From contig JAFIGX010000022.1 in the NCBI GenBank assembly GCA_017849455.1, positions 682,001-746,000 on the forward strand: a stretch of DNA of 64,000 bases, given 5' to 3'. This DNA is from Pseudobacter sp. (lineage in GTDB: Bacteria > Bacteroidota > Bacteroidia > Chitinophagales > Chitinophagaceae). The notes under the pieces were generated by a model. That model worked only from the letters and a program-made list of their open reading frames with translations. It was not told the DNA's origin and searched no databases. Of the stretch, positions 8,561-17,776 are shown one piece after another. The position numbers and the translations under genes were made by a program. Numbering within the stretch: the first letter of the stretch is position 1; every line of letters starts with the position of its first letter.

Positions 8561-9322
8561 TTATTTTACTTTTAAATATAGATTATAGTATTCTGTCTTC
8601 TTAAAGCCAAGGTTTTCATAAAGGCTAATTGCCTTCCTGGTTGCCTGCAAAACACAGGTTTCAATTTTTTTCTGCTGAGTTTGCTGAAGAGTGAAATTCA
8701 TTACTGTTCTTCCAATTCCCTTTCCCTGCTCCTCTTTACTGACACATACCATATAAATTCCCCCAACATTCTCTTCATCGTAGTAAATCATAGTGGTCCC
8801 GACTATTCTATCCTTATTCTTTGCAATGATCAAATCTGCCTTTTTCTTGCTATTCAATTGCCTAAAGAGACGTTCGCAAAGCGGTTTCCCATTAAACAGG
8901 ACTTGAGAGACCAGGTTTGTCCATTCTGTCAATTCCTGCTCTGTTTCAACAATGGATAATTCCAAAGGATACTTTTCATCCTCATCACGCCCACCGGTTG
9001 CAAGGGTCATCTCCATTCCGAGCCATCTATCCGCCAGCAAGAAACCATTCTTCCTGAAGCTGGTACTGTCGGAACTGGTATCCTCTAAAATGATCAGGGG
9101 CGTTGTGTTCAATACGCCTGCGTCCTGAATAATTGCCTCCAATACAGTATCATTGATCGCTGTGGGCACGAGATTATAAGTAATGTTGGGCCAGGCGGAA
9201 TTATTAGTCTTCAAGATGGAATATTCCCGGCGTTCATGCAGGCTGGATTCATTGAAATGCCTGCCAATCCAGTTATAGAGAGAAAAGAGGTTGGCCAGGT
9301 TTCTATTTCCCGTAAGTTCCAT
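8561..9322 (-). CDS. GNAT-family N-acyltransferase
   Basis: A protein of about 253 residues with a C-terminal GNAT domain. Beta strand and acyl-CoA loop GGIYMVCVSKEEQGKGIG carry the Q-x-x-G-x-G/A signature, followed by ISLYENLGFKKTEYY. The N-terminal half has no recognised motif. The start is set at MELTGNRN, which overlaps the adenylation gene by 20 bases; an in-frame ATG 13 codons farther upstream is possible. Its place between the adenylation and carrier genes suggests it transfers or trims the group they handle. Direct evidence for the substrate is absent. Confidence 0.75.
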   Translation of the reverse strand: MELTGNRNLANLFSLYNWIGRHFNESSLHERREYSILKTNNSAWPNITYNLVPTAINDTVLEAIIQDAGVLNTTPLIILEDTSSDSTSFRKNGFLLADRWLGMEMTLATGGRDEDEKYPLELSIVETEQELTEWTNLVSQVLFNGKPLCERLFRQLNSKKKADLIIAKNKDRIVGTTMIYYDEENVGGIYMVCVSKEEQGKGIGRTVMNFTLQQTQQKKIETCVLQATRKAISLYENLGFKKTEYYNLYLKVK

Positions 9323-10799
9323 TAACCAACTCCTTGATTTTATTTCTATCTGTTTTTCCACTTGAATTCAAAGGAAATTCCTTTAAGGTGGATATCTTCA
9401 CAGGGATCATGTATTGCGGAAGTTTTTCCTTCAAATGTGATACAATGGCAGTGTAATCCATATCAGTGCCCGCTTCCAGGATCAGCCCCAGTTCCATTAT
9501 TCCCGAGTTGTTTTTTGTAGCTATCACCACATTGTTGACATTGAATGAGGATCTTACCAGGATCTCGATCTCACTCAATTCAACTCTGAATCCTTGTATT
9601 TTGACCTGATTGTCCAGTCTCCCACAATATAAAATATCTCCATCTTCATCGACAAAGCACAAATCTCCCGATCTGTAATAAACTGCATGTTGGTCAAGAG
9701 CTTGATTTCGTATGAACGAAGTCTTGCTTTTTTCTATGTCAAGGTAACCCTGTGTTAGCTGGGGGCCACTTATCAATAATTCACCTTTTTCATTGGCCCC
9801 TAATTCCTTTCCTTCCTCATCAATTATTATCAATTCCATGTTCTCAATTGCCTTTCCGATTGCAAGCATACCATTATAGCTCTTGGATTTACCCGGTTCT
9901 AATTCATAATAAGCACAATAAATAGTAGATTCGGTTGGCCCATAGAAATTGAATATTCTCGCACCAGGAATACATCGCCGCCACGGGTCCAGCAGATCGA
10001 CGAAAGTGGCTTCTCCTGTCAGTATGCAATTCCTGACGGAAGGGAATGTGAATTTTGAAAGCAGGGGTTGAGCCAGTCTAATTATTGAGGGAACGATCTG
10101 AATACTGGTAAGTCCATATTTCGAAAGCAACTTCAAAATATGCACGTACTTAATCACATTATTTGGCACTGTATAAACACAGGCCCCATTTAGCAAAGGG
10201 ATCAGAAAGGAAGATACGGAAACGTCGAAGGTGAGTTCGAACATCTGCAAGCATTTATCCTCAGCGATAATATTAAAAGGAGATCCTTCAAATGCAGTTA
10301 CGAAAGAAGTAAGGTTTTTATATGAAATAGGAACACCCTTAGGCAATCCGGTGCTGCCCGAAGTGAATAAAATGTACATTAGATCTTCCTGTGCTGTTTC
10401 AGGAAGTTCCAACTCAGAAAGGTCTTCTCCTGTTATTTCCGGCTGAATCTTTAAAAATGTCGAGTACCTACTGTCCTGGATTGAAGTGGAAGAAATAATA
10501 GTATTGATGTTCGCTTCCTTTAGAATAGTAAGATTTCTGTCTATCGGATTATGCAAGCCCAACGGCACATAGGCAAATCCTGAAAACCAAATGGCAAAAA
10601 GTGAGGCATAGGTTTCAAAATCATCGTTGCAAATCACTGCAATTCTCTTTTCCGATATTTTGCCTTTGATGTCATCAATTTGTCCCTGGATCGATGAGAC
10701 GGCAATTTGCAAATCGCGATACGTATAGAACCGGTCCTTTATGCAAAAAGCGCTTTTGTCGTTGTAGAGAATGAAATTCTCCATTATTCTTTTCAACAT
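9303..10799 (-). CDS. Amino-acid adenylation enzyme, stand-alone AMP-binding domain (DltA/NRPS A-domain type)
   Basis: A protein of about 498 residues with the adenylation core motifs in order: LFTSGSTGLPKGVPISY (A3), FELTFDVSVSSF (A4), NFYGPTES (A5), YYRSGDLCFVDEDGD and GRLDNQVKIQGFRVE (A7-A8), and FPLNSSGKTDRNKI (A10, with the catalytic Lys). The Asp in FDVSV is the residue that usually holds the alpha-amino group, so the substrate is probably an amino acid. The start MLKRIMENF lies one base after the flippase stop. With the downstream ACP it forms an activation-and-carrier module inside a glycan operon. The exact amino acid cannot be read. Confidence 0.85.
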   Translation of the reverse strand: MLKRIMENFILYNDKSAFCIKDRFYTYRDLQIAVSSIQGQIDDIKGKISEKRIAVICNDDFETYASLFAIWFSGFAYVPLGLHNPIDRNLTILKEANINTIISSTSIQDSRYSTFLKIQPEITGEDLSELELPETAQEDLMYILFTSGSTGLPKGVPISYKNLTSFVTAFEGSPFNIIAEDKCLQMFELTFDVSVSSFLIPLLNGACVYTVPNNVIKYVHILKLLSKYGLTSIQIVPSIIRLAQPLLSKFTFPSVRNCILTGEATFVDLLDPWRRCIPGARIFNFYGPTESTIYCAYYELEPGKSKSYNGMLAIGKAIENMELIIIDEEGKELGANEKGELLISGPQLTQGYLDIEKSKTSFIRNQALDQHAVYYRSGDLCFVDEDGDILYCGRLDNQVKIQGFRVELSEIEILVRSSFNVNNVVIATKNNSGIMELGLILEAGTDMDYTAIVSHLKEKLPQYMIPVKISTLKEFPLNSSGKTDRNKIKELVNGTYGK

Positions 10800-10800
10800 A

Positions 10801-12075
10801 TCAACTTCTTCCTTTACTGAAAGTGTACGATCTGGATAGTGCAAACAAATAGGACAAACAGTATAAAACTGAAAACACAATTAAGAAAACATAGTAGTCA
10901 TTCGTAATCCTATTAGTTATCATCAAACCCAAAAAAAGAACTATCGAAAAGATGATGTGCAATAAGAAGTCTTCCCGTTGTCTGCCGGCAATAAGGTAAA
11001 CGTAGCTTAAAGGGCTAACGATGAATTTCAGAAAGAATAAAGGGGCCATAATACCGGAAAACTGTCCTGCAATTTCCCAGTTTGCTCCAAATACAGTTTT
11101 GAAGATCCAGGGCCCGGCAAAAATCAAAATTCCGAATGGAAGCAGAGCAGTAAAGAAAAGCAGTTTAAAGGTTTGCGTAAAAGTTCGATAACAATTACCT
11201 TTTTCGTGATATTCTGTGCTGGCCCTTTGGCGATACACCTCAAGCATGGAGGCTGCGATAAGTTGCACTGGCAAACCCAACATTCGGTTGCTTAGATTGA
11301 AATTCCCGATAATCCCACCAATCGGATAATATGCAGCAAACATTATTACTGGCAATTGATTTACTACGTTATTAATAAATTCCGAAGGCAAAGAATATTT
11401 TGGGAAACCCGAGAATTTTTTTGCAAGCCCCATAAAAGAACTCAAAGAAAACCGTAGCTGCAAAGAGTTCCTTACAATGAAATGATAGCCAAGAGAAATT
11501 GAGGGTATCACCTGACTTATCAATAAGCCAACAATCAATCCAGTTGGCCCGGCTACAAAAACGCCTAAGGAAATGGAGAAGATTGGAATTAGAACGGATG
11601 CAAAAATCCGGTTCCTGGAAAGAAGTGTGAAGTCTTTCTTTCTATTTGCCCACGCTCCGAATGCCATATTCCAGCCTCCAAAAAAAATGGATACCGGAGC
11701 AAGCAATAACCAGTACCTGATATATTTGTTGTTTAACCAGTCTGAGAGAAAAGGAAAGAATGCCAAAACCAGCAGTCCGGAAATTACAGCAATACATAAC
11801 CCCAACATAATACACATCGATAAAGCCATCACTGCCTCTCTATCGTCTTGCGCCGTAATTATTACATTGTGATATTGTAAGGTGGCTACTGATCCAATTA
11901 TCCCGGTTACCATCATGTACAAGCCCAGCACATCATAGGATTCCGGGTGGTAAATCCTGGTTAGAAGAGGGGCTGTAAAAATGCCGATGGCCTGAGCAAT
12001 TGTAGTACCAGAAGCTAGAATAGCAGCATTCCGCAAAAACTCGGAACTGGTCAACTTCCTTACGAGCGCTTTCAC
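10801..12075 (-). CDS. wzx: Wzx-type polysaccharide repeat-unit flippase
   Basis: A 424-residue, strongly hydrophobic protein with about 12 predicted membrane segments. It starts with the typical FLRNAAILASGTTIAQAIGIF and has the conserved TAPLLTRIYHPESYD in the first loop, as in MATE/MVF-type oligosaccharide flippases. It probably moves the lipid-linked repeat unit across the inner membrane. It lies between the tyrosine kinase gene (22 bases) and the adenylation gene (1 base). This stretch looks more AT-rich by eye than the export genes upstream, as is usual for variable polysaccharide genes. Confidence 0.88.
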   Translation of the reverse strand: MKALVRKLTSSEFLRNAAILASGTTIAQAIGIFTAPLLTRIYHPESYDVLGLYMMVTGIIGSVATLQYHNVIITAQDDREAVMALSMCIMLGLCIAVISGLLVLAFFPFLSDWLNNKYIRYWLLLAPVSIFFGGWNMAFGAWANRKKDFTLLSRNRIFASVLIPIFSISLGVFVAGPTGLIVGLLISQVIPSISLGYHFIVRNSLQLRFSLSSFMGLAKKFSGFPKYSLPSEFINNVVNQLPVIMFAAYYPIGGIIGNFNLSNRMLGLPVQLIAASMLEVYRQRASTEYHEKGNCYRTFTQTFKLLFFTALLPFGILIFAGPWIFKTVFGANWEIAGQFSGIMAPLFFLKFIVSPLSYVYLIAGRQREDFLLHIIFSIVLFLGLMITNRITNDYYVFLIVFSVLYCLSYLFALSRSYTFSKGRS

Positions 12076-12097
12076 TGATTCGAGCTATATGATATTA

Positions 12098-14470
12098 CTA
12101 CCGAAAAATGTTTTTAATCCGATCCCACAAATTTGAGCTACCCGGTTTCTTTTCCTCAAAATAATCCGTTCCATATCCATAGCCATATCCATAGCCATAT
12201 CCATAACCATAATATCCTCCATAACCACCTCCCTTCCTGATATCGTTTATGACCAGGGATATCCGTGGCATCTTCTGGCTCACATACATATCATTGATCA
12301 TAATGACCTGCTTCTTGAACGTATAATTCTGACGAACGATAAATAAAGTACAATCTGCATTCTGGCTAAGTATGATGGCATCACTTACCAGGCCAACAGG
12401 TGCAGTATCTACAATCACCAGGTCGAAATTCTTCCGAACGAAAGCAAATAGTTCCTTGATCTTTGGATCAAGCAGCAGCTCCGCAGGATTGGGTGGCACC
12501 GGGCCGCAGGGTATGATATACAGGTCCTTGATATTCGGAACTGCTATCGGCAGTTCCTCCAGTGAAGCACTTCCAACTATAAAATTGGTTATCCCTGCTT
12601 TCCGGGTCAGGTCCAATCCCGCAAGGATTTTCGGCTTTCTGATATCGAATTCAAGGATCACTGTTTTTTTGCCGGTAACGGCCATGACAGCCCCCATATT
12701 GGTGCTGATAAACGATTTCCCTTCACCACTGAAAGAAGATGTTACGAGGATTACCGGCTTTTCCGTTCTGGTAAGAATGTATTGCAGGTTTGTACGGATG
12801 ATCCGGAACTGTTCTGCTATGAATTTCCTCGTACGCCCCGTAACTACCAGGGCATTTTTTTCATCCGAGTGACCCACTTCCCCGATAATTGGGGCATTGG
12901 TGATATGCTCCACATCTGCCCTGGTCGTGATCTTATCGTTGAGATATTCTTTGAGAACAATTATCCCTATCGGGATCGCCAGTCCAAAGACAAATGCAGT
13001 GAGATAGATAGTCCGGCGGTTAGGTTGAATAGGCGCACCTGAAGGCGTGGCCGATTCCACCACTCTCGAATTGGAGATAGTAGAAGCCGCCGTGATAGCA
13101 GTTTCTTCTTTCTTCGTTAGCAGGAAAACATATAGCTCCTGCTTGATCTTTTGCTGCCGTTCGATGTCGAGCAACTGCTTTGCTTTTCCAGGTACAGATT
13201 TGATCAGCGACTGTGCCTGCTGATTTTTTCGGAGCAGATCATTCCGTGCAATTACATACGACTCGCGGGTATTTCTCAGGTTTTCGACAATATCGCTTCT
13301 AAGCCTTTCAATACTCACCTCATAGTTCTTGATGATCGGGTTCTGCAGAGGAATATTACTGGCCAAACTGCTTTCACGCGCCAGTTGCAATTGGTTATAT
13401 TGGGTTATCAATGCAACGAGCGTTGGGTCGGTCAACATCAGGTTGGGAGGAACTATCTTGTACAGATTCTCCTTGTTCCCAAGATAATTCATGACCATAT
13501 CAATGATCTTGAGCTTTACCTCCTGTTCACTCAGCAATTTGTCCGTTTCTCCGTAACTATTGAAAAAAAAGTTCGACTGCGCTTCCAGGTCGATCACCTG
13601 GTTCTTTTCCCGATAGGTCTTCAGATTCCCCTCTATTCCTTCCAGTTCCTGTTTGATCGAATCTACCCGCTCGTCGATGAATTTCAGGATATTGAATGCC
13701 ATTTTATTATTGTCTTCAATATTCCAGATATCATACTCCTGCATCAACGCATTGATGATATCCTCACCCAGAGCAATGCTAGGTGTTTCATACGTGATAT
13801 ACAATATATTGGAATAGTCATTTTCCTGCACCACTTTCAGCCCGCCAGAAATCTCTGCGGCAGCGCTTTCCCGGGGAAGCCAGCCGATAACATATTCATT
13901 GCTCGCATAATACTTGAAGGAATAATTGGTTTTAAGAATGCGGAACACACCATGACTATTCTCGAATATCTCACCGAAATTTTTAGTGACCGTACTATTG
14001 GTGAAAGTATACTGGTTATCATCCAATATGGTGATATTAAAACTAAACCCCGACAATGAATCTTTCAAACTGATAATATCCAATTGCAACGGGGAGTTCT
14101 TATATATCCTCGTTGATTTGATCTTGCCTTTATTATAATAGGACATTTGAAGGCCCAGCTTACCGACAACCCGCATCACCATTGGCCTGGACTTCAGGAT
14201 CTCCCGCTCATTATTCAGATTGGTGCTGGAATTGAAAAGAAATATATCCTCGAATTTTTCATTTCCATTCCCGCGGGTTTTGTCATTCTTTATCAGTAAT
14301 GAACCTTTCACGCTAAATATCTCCGTAGAATAACGTAATCTGACATACGCCAGAATATACATTATGGCCAGGGAGAGAAATATCCAGGGAACGTACTTGA
14401 TGTACTTGAAAATAAATTCCCGTGGACTAAAAGCAGATCTGTTTTTTTGGATTTCAATCCGTTCTTCCAT
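12098..14470 (-). CDS. wzc: Polysaccharide co-polymerase and tyrosine autokinase (Wzc type)
   Basis: A 790-residue BY-kinase. Order: first membrane helix about residues 27-45, a large periplasmic Wzz-like region with coiled coil (about 270-450), second helix about 489-507, then a cytoplasmic kinase with Walker A SSFSGEGKS at 578-586 and Walker A' VILEFDIRKP at 604-613. The C-terminal tail is a Tyr-Gly cluster, the usual autophosphorylation site. It controls chain length and export with the Wza protein encoded upstream. The Tyr tail is encoded by a 12-base tandem repeat. Confidence 0.92.
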   Translation of the reverse strand: MEERIEIQKNRSAFSPREFIFKYIKYVPWIFLSLAIMYILAYVRLRYSTEIFSVKGSLLIKNDKTRGNGNEKFEDIFLFNSSTNLNNEREILKSRPMVMRVVGKLGLQMSYYNKGKIKSTRIYKNSPLQLDIISLKDSLSGFSFNITILDDNQYTFTNSTVTKNFGEIFENSHGVFRILKTNYSFKYYASNEYVIGWLPRESAAAEISGGLKVVQENDYSNILYITYETPSIALGEDIINALMQEYDIWNIEDNNKMAFNILKFIDERVDSIKQELEGIEGNLKTYREKNQVIDLEAQSNFFFNSYGETDKLLSEQEVKLKIIDMVMNYLGNKENLYKIVPPNLMLTDPTLVALITQYNQLQLARESSLASNIPLQNPIIKNYEVSIERLRSDIVENLRNTRESYVIARNDLLRKNQQAQSLIKSVPGKAKQLLDIERQQKIKQELYVFLLTKKEETAITAASTISNSRVVESATPSGAPIQPNRRTIYLTAFVFGLAIPIGIIVLKEYLNDKITTRADVEHITNAPIIGEVGHSDEKNALVVTGRTRKFIAEQFRIIRTNLQYILTRTEKPVILVTSSFSGEGKSFISTNMGAVMAVTGKKTVILEFDIRKPKILAGLDLTRKAGITNFIVGSASLEELPIAVPNIKDLYIIPCGPVPPNPAELLLDPKIKELFAFVRKNFDLVIVDTAPVGLVSDAIILSQNADCTLFIVRQNYTFKKQVIMINDMYVSQKMPRISLVINDIRKGGGYGGYYGYGYGYGYGYGYGTDYFEEKKPGSSNLWDRIKNIFR
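12171..12206 (-). repeat. 12-bp tandem repeat encoding the Wzc Tyr-Gly tail
   Basis: Three near-identical copies of ccatatccatag stand end to end (12171-12182, 12183-12194, 12195-12206, the last with a final a). On the coding strand each adds Gly-Tyr-Gly-Tyr to the kinase tail. The repeat unit is a multiple of three, so slippage would change the number of tyrosines without a frameshift. Confidence 0.85.
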
Positions 14471-14501
14471 AGTTGGCGTATAAAAGTAATTTCAGTATAG
14501 A

Positions 14502-15323
14502 TTATCGCCTCAAAAGCGAGATAACAACAGCCGTAGTAGATATGATGGCCGTAATGATAGAAATATTCCGTGTTGTGACCTGGTCGGCAGCCTGGGCCTT
14601 GCGCTTATTCTGGTCGATCATCACCACATCATTTTGCTGCAAATAATAATATGGAGAGTTGAATATAGTCGAGCTGGTAAGATCCAGTTTCCCAAATTCC
14701 CTTTTTCCATTGATCTCCCTGATGATGGTAACATTTTCCCGTTTGGCCCAGGGCGTGAGATCACCTGCAAGACCAAGGGCCTCCAGTATCGTTACCCGTT
14801 CCGTAGGAATGCTGTACAATCCGGGTCTGGTCACTTCACCGATGAGCGTTACTTTATAATTGAGGAACCGGATATCGAATGCGGGATGCTGCAGAACACC
14901 TGTCTTGTTGAAGAAATTCTCCAGGTATTCATACAATTGCTTTTTGGTCATACCCTCCGCATGGATCCGTCCTACCCCTACCATATATATATCGCCATCG
15001 TTATTTACCAGGTATCCGCTGCCTCCACTACCCCCGGTGGGGCCTGGTATTTTCGGTATTGCTGAAGATTCACCACCTGTTGAAGAAGGTGAGGACGGTA
15101 AAGCCGTAGCCTGATTATATATGGCAGATGCCGAAGGGTTATCACTGAATACAATGATGCTCAGCAGATCGCCTTTTTGTATTGCAGGATCAGGTATCTG
15201 CAGTAGGCTAAGCTTTGTGGTATCCAAAGGCACCTGCAGGTATTGGATAGGTTTGGGTTGAGCACAGGAACTGAAAATGATCACTGCCAACAGAAACCCG
15301 CCCAGTAAATAAAATAACTTCAT
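14502..15323 (-). CDS. wza: Polysaccharide export outer-membrane lipoprotein (Wza type)
   Basis: A 273-residue lipoprotein with signal peptide and lipobox ending at Cys20 (IIFSSC). It has a polysaccharide export domain beginning near QKGDLLSIIVFSDNP, a Gly/Ser/Pro-rich insertion at about residues 75-100, a SLBB-like region (VTLIGEVTRPGLYSIP), and a final hydrophobic segment (ISIITAIISTTAVVISLL) that may cross the outer membrane. It is shorter than E. coli Wza, as is common in Bacteroidota. It works with the Wzc-type kinase encoded 31 bases downstream. Confidence 0.9.
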   Translation of the reverse strand: MKLFYLLGGFLLAVIIFSSCAQPKPIQYLQVPLDTTKLSLLQIPDPAIQKGDLLSIIVFSDNPSASAIYNQATALPSSPSSTGGESSAIPKIPGPTGGSGGSGYLVNNDGDIYMVGVGRIHAEGMTKKQLYEYLENFFNKTGVLQHPAFDIRFLNYKVTLIGEVTRPGLYSIPTERVTILEALGLAGDLTPWAKRENVTIIREINGKREFGKLDLTSSTIFNSPYYYLQQNDVVMIDQNKRKAQAADQVTTRNISIITAIISTTAVVISLLRR

Positions 15324-15368
15324 GTAAAAAACTTTTATTGAGAAAATTTTCGATGTAAAGTCTGGCCA

Positions 15369-15869
15369 TTAGCCCAACATCGCCACCTTGGATTTGTCGA
15401 TATATACCACTAATGAATACCCGATACTCTCAATAACAACCTCAACCCTGTTCTTCAACACCCGCAGTACAGTTCCCTCCTTATCCATCAGTGCCCCGCT
15501 TTTGATCTTCACTTTCGTTTCGGGAGCAATGTCCAGCCGGTTAACCTCCACATTGTCATATTCATCGAGGAACCGTTTGATGATCTCGATCTCTTTATCT
15601 TTTATGATAGCCGGCTTTCCTAACCAATACACAAAATTTACCACACCATCCGTCATCCTAACCGGCGTTTTCTCGTCCTCATTCACTTTCACGAACACAT
15701 ACGATTTGAATAAAGGCTCCTCCACAATTTTTATCCTGTCGCTCCACTTCCGATGTACTTTATTGAGCGGGCAATAACTCTCCATCCCTTTCTCCTGCAA
15801 CAGGCGATATACTTTTTTTTCCCATCTTGGTTTAGTATATACTGCGTACCATTTTCTTATTGCATTCAT
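15369..15869 (-). CDS. NusG-like transcription antiterminator of polysaccharide operon (UpxY/RfaH type)
   Basis: About 166 residues. The N-terminal NGN domain reads RKWYAVYTKPRWEKKVYRLL, and the C-terminal KOW-like domain contains VKIKSGALMDKEGTVL. The start MNAIRKWYAVY is chosen by family alignment; an ATG five codons upstream is also open. It is the first gene of the polysaccharide operon, as UpxY is in Bacteroides capsule loci, and probably lets RNA polymerase read through this long operon. A strong hairpin lies upstream in the likely leader. Confidence 0.88.
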   Translation of the reverse strand: MNAIRKWYAVYTKPRWEKKVYRLLQEKGMESYCPLNKVHRKWSDRIKIVEEPLFKSYVFVKVNEDEKTPVRMTDGVVNFVYWLGKPAIIKDKEIEIIKRFLDEYDNVEVNRLDIAPETKVKIKSGALMDKEGTVLRVLKNRVEVVIESIGYSLVVYIDKSKVAMLG

Positions 15870-16006
15870 AACAGTATGGATCATTTGGGGACCAGTAGAT
15901 ACCTACCCGCAAAGCTTCGCCACCTCAGTCACAGTCATATTTTTACAACTGCCTGGTTATAAAGCACTAACTTATCACCTCATTTTCAGCATGCCACAAA
16001 CGCGAA

Positions 16007-16045
16007 AAGGGTATAAGAAAGTATTTTCATACTCCTTATACCCTT
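16007..16045 (-). promoter_or_regulatory. Leader hairpin upstream of the UpxY-like gene
   Basis: An 11-bp perfect outer stem (aagggtataag at 16007-16017 with cttataccctt at 16035-16045) encloses an inner 5-bp stem (agtat 16020-16024 with atact 16029-16033) and a 4-base loop. On the minus strand it is followed by only four Ts and then CGCG, so it would be a weak terminator. It may be an attenuator or pause site acted on by the NusG-like protein. The structure is visible; the function is inferred. Confidence 0.6.
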
Positions 16046-16215
16046 CCACATTATTTATTATTCAAGCTTACAGTTTTGCGCGTCTTCAAAGGATTTTGTT
16101 CCATGATTAATGGTACATTGTAGGAAGTATTTAAAATTTAAATCTACCAGCCTTCCCCATCGCCATCTTTATAGTACTTCCGCTACAAAAACCGCAGTTT
16201 TTACTACTGCTTGCA

Positions 16216-16223
16216 AATATAGG
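16216..16223 (-). promoter_or_regulatory. Candidate -7 box (TATATTTG) of the polysaccharide operon
   Basis: This is an exact match to the Bacteroidota TAnnTTTG box on the minus strand. Transcription would start near 16209. No good -33 TTG was found at the usual spacing, so confidence is limited. Confidence 0.4.
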
Positions 16224-16437
16224 GGATTTTTAATGTGTAAAATCGTGCCAAAAAAATGTCTAAACCATTACTTTTCAATAAACAAACGATTTTCCTCAGT
16301 CACAAATTGCTCCATCGTGCAAATGATCGGCCAGATTACCCCGGAGCGGTCCCTTTTTCTCCACAACGATAATTGTTAAGGCCCTCCGCAACGATGCCCG
16401 AATTGATTATCTTTATTTATTTTCAAAACCCACTGCT

Positions 16438-17769
16438 TTGAACCAACGCTTTTACTCCCTGGATGTATTCCGTGGCGCCACCGTAGCATTTATGATCATG
16501 GTCAATAACCCCGGCTCCTGGCAGCACCTGTACGCTCCACTGGGACATGCCTCCTGGCATGGCTGCACTCCTACCGACCTGGTCTTTCCATTTTTCCTTT
16601 TTGCCGTCGGAAATGCGCTTTCTTTCGTGATGCCCCGCCTCGAAGCTGCCGGCACCTCCGCTTTCCTCAAAAAAGTGGTCACCCGGAGCGCGATCATTTT
16701 CGGAATTGGCCTTTTCCTTCAATGGTTCCCATTCGTAAGATGGAGCAATGATGAACTCGTTTTCATCCATTGGGTGAATCCCGATAATCCGGAAAGAGGG
16801 GTCCGCATCATCGGCGTGCTGGGGAGGATCGCACTTTGTTATTTCTTCGCCTCATTCATTATTTATTTTTTCAAGATCAGGGGAGCCCTGGTCATCAGCT
16901 TTATCCTCCTGCTGGGTTACTGGGCCCTTTGCCTGCTCTTCGGGGACCCGGCAGATCCATACAGTCTCCAGGGTTATTTCGGTCTGAAAGTAGACAAGGC
17001 CATTCTCGGGATCCCTCACATGTACCGTGGAGAAGGCGTTCCCTTCGATCCGGAAGGACTGGCCAGCACGCTCACCAGCATCGTTCAGGTGATCTTCGGG
17101 TATTTTGTCGGGTACTATATTCAGCAGAAAGGCAAGACCTATGAAATGCTCTCCCACCTCTTTATTGCCGCCAGCATCCTCATCTTTACCGGGTACGCCT
17201 GGGATATGAGCTTCCCCATCAATAAAAAAATATGGACAAGCTCCTACGTGCTGTATACGACCGGCCTCGCCATCATGATCCTTTGCTTCCTCCTTTTCCT
17301 CATCGAGTTCAAAAAGGTACAGGAGAAAAAACTGTTCACACCAACTTTAAGAACGAACCTGCTGCTGGCGGGGGGCGGACTGATACTCGCCGGCATCATC
17401 AGTGGTACCGGAGGCATTCCTTTCCTCCCGGTATTGCTCAGCGTATGGGCCTTCACCGCCGTCGTCTTTATGTTGGTGACAGGCAACTGGAGCAAATTCT
17501 TCGATGTGTTCGGTAAGAACGCCCTCTTCATCTATGTGCTGAGCGGTTTTCTTCCAAGAGTACTCGGATTGGTACGCTGGGTAGATCATATCGATGAAGG
17601 AGGTAAGAAAGTTTACATCACGCCTATGCCCTGGTTCTATGAGCATATCTGCAAGCCCGTATCGTCCAACCTGAAGAATGGCTCCCTGCTATACGCCGTT
17701 TGCCTGATCGGATTTTTCTGGCTGATCGGTTATTGGATGGATAAAAAGAAGATCTATATAAAAGTATAA
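16438..17769 (+). CDS. Membrane acyltransferase of the HGSNAT/DUF5009 family
   Basis: A 443-residue multi-pass membrane protein starting with TTG. The N-terminus RFYSLDVFRGATVAFMIMVN, followed by a His-containing loop (HASWHGCTPTDLVFPFFLF), is the signature of heparan-alpha-glucosaminide N-acetyltransferase-like proteins (COG4299). About ten hydrophobic helices follow. Such proteins are thought to move acetyl groups across the inner membrane onto amino sugars or peptidoglycan. It is divergent from the polysaccharide operon and convergent with the next gene (7-base gap), so it is probably a separate unit. Confidence 0.85.
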   Translation: MNQRFYSLDVFRGATVAFMIMVNNPGSWQHLYAPLGHASWHGCTPTDLVFPFFLFAVGNALSFVMPRLEAAGTSAFLKKVVTRSAIIFGIGLFLQWFPFVRWSNDELVFIHWVNPDNPERGVRIIGVLGRIALCYFFASFIIYFFKIRGALVISFILLLGYWALCLLFGDPADPYSLQGYFGLKVDKAILGIPHMYRGEGVPFDPEGLASTLTSIVQVIFGYFVGYYIQQKGKTYEMLSHLFIAASILIFTGYAWDMSFPINKKIWTSSYVLYTTGLAIMILCFLLFLIEFKKVQEKKLFTPTLRTNLLLAGGGLILAGIISGTGGIPFLPVLLSVWAFTAVVFMLVTGNWSKFFDVFGKNALFIYVLSGFLPRVLGLVRWVDHIDEGGKKVYITPMPWFYEHICKPVSSNLKNGSLLYAVCLIGFFWLIGYWMDKKKIYIKV

Positions 17770-17776
17770 ACCACTG

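Larger units (their letters stand above)
15870..16437. other. Divergent intergenic region and leader of the polysaccharide operon
   Basis: No convincing gene was found in these 568 bases. They hold the likely minus-strand promoter (16216-16223), a leader of about 340 bases with a two-part hairpin (16007-16045), and the upstream region of the plus-strand acyltransferase gene. No clear TAnnTTTG box was found for the plus-strand gene. Confidence 0.6.

Noticed and set aside
12171..12206. CRISPR-like or non-coding direct repeats
   Set aside because: The units are 12 bases without spacers and code in frame for the Wzc Tyr tail.
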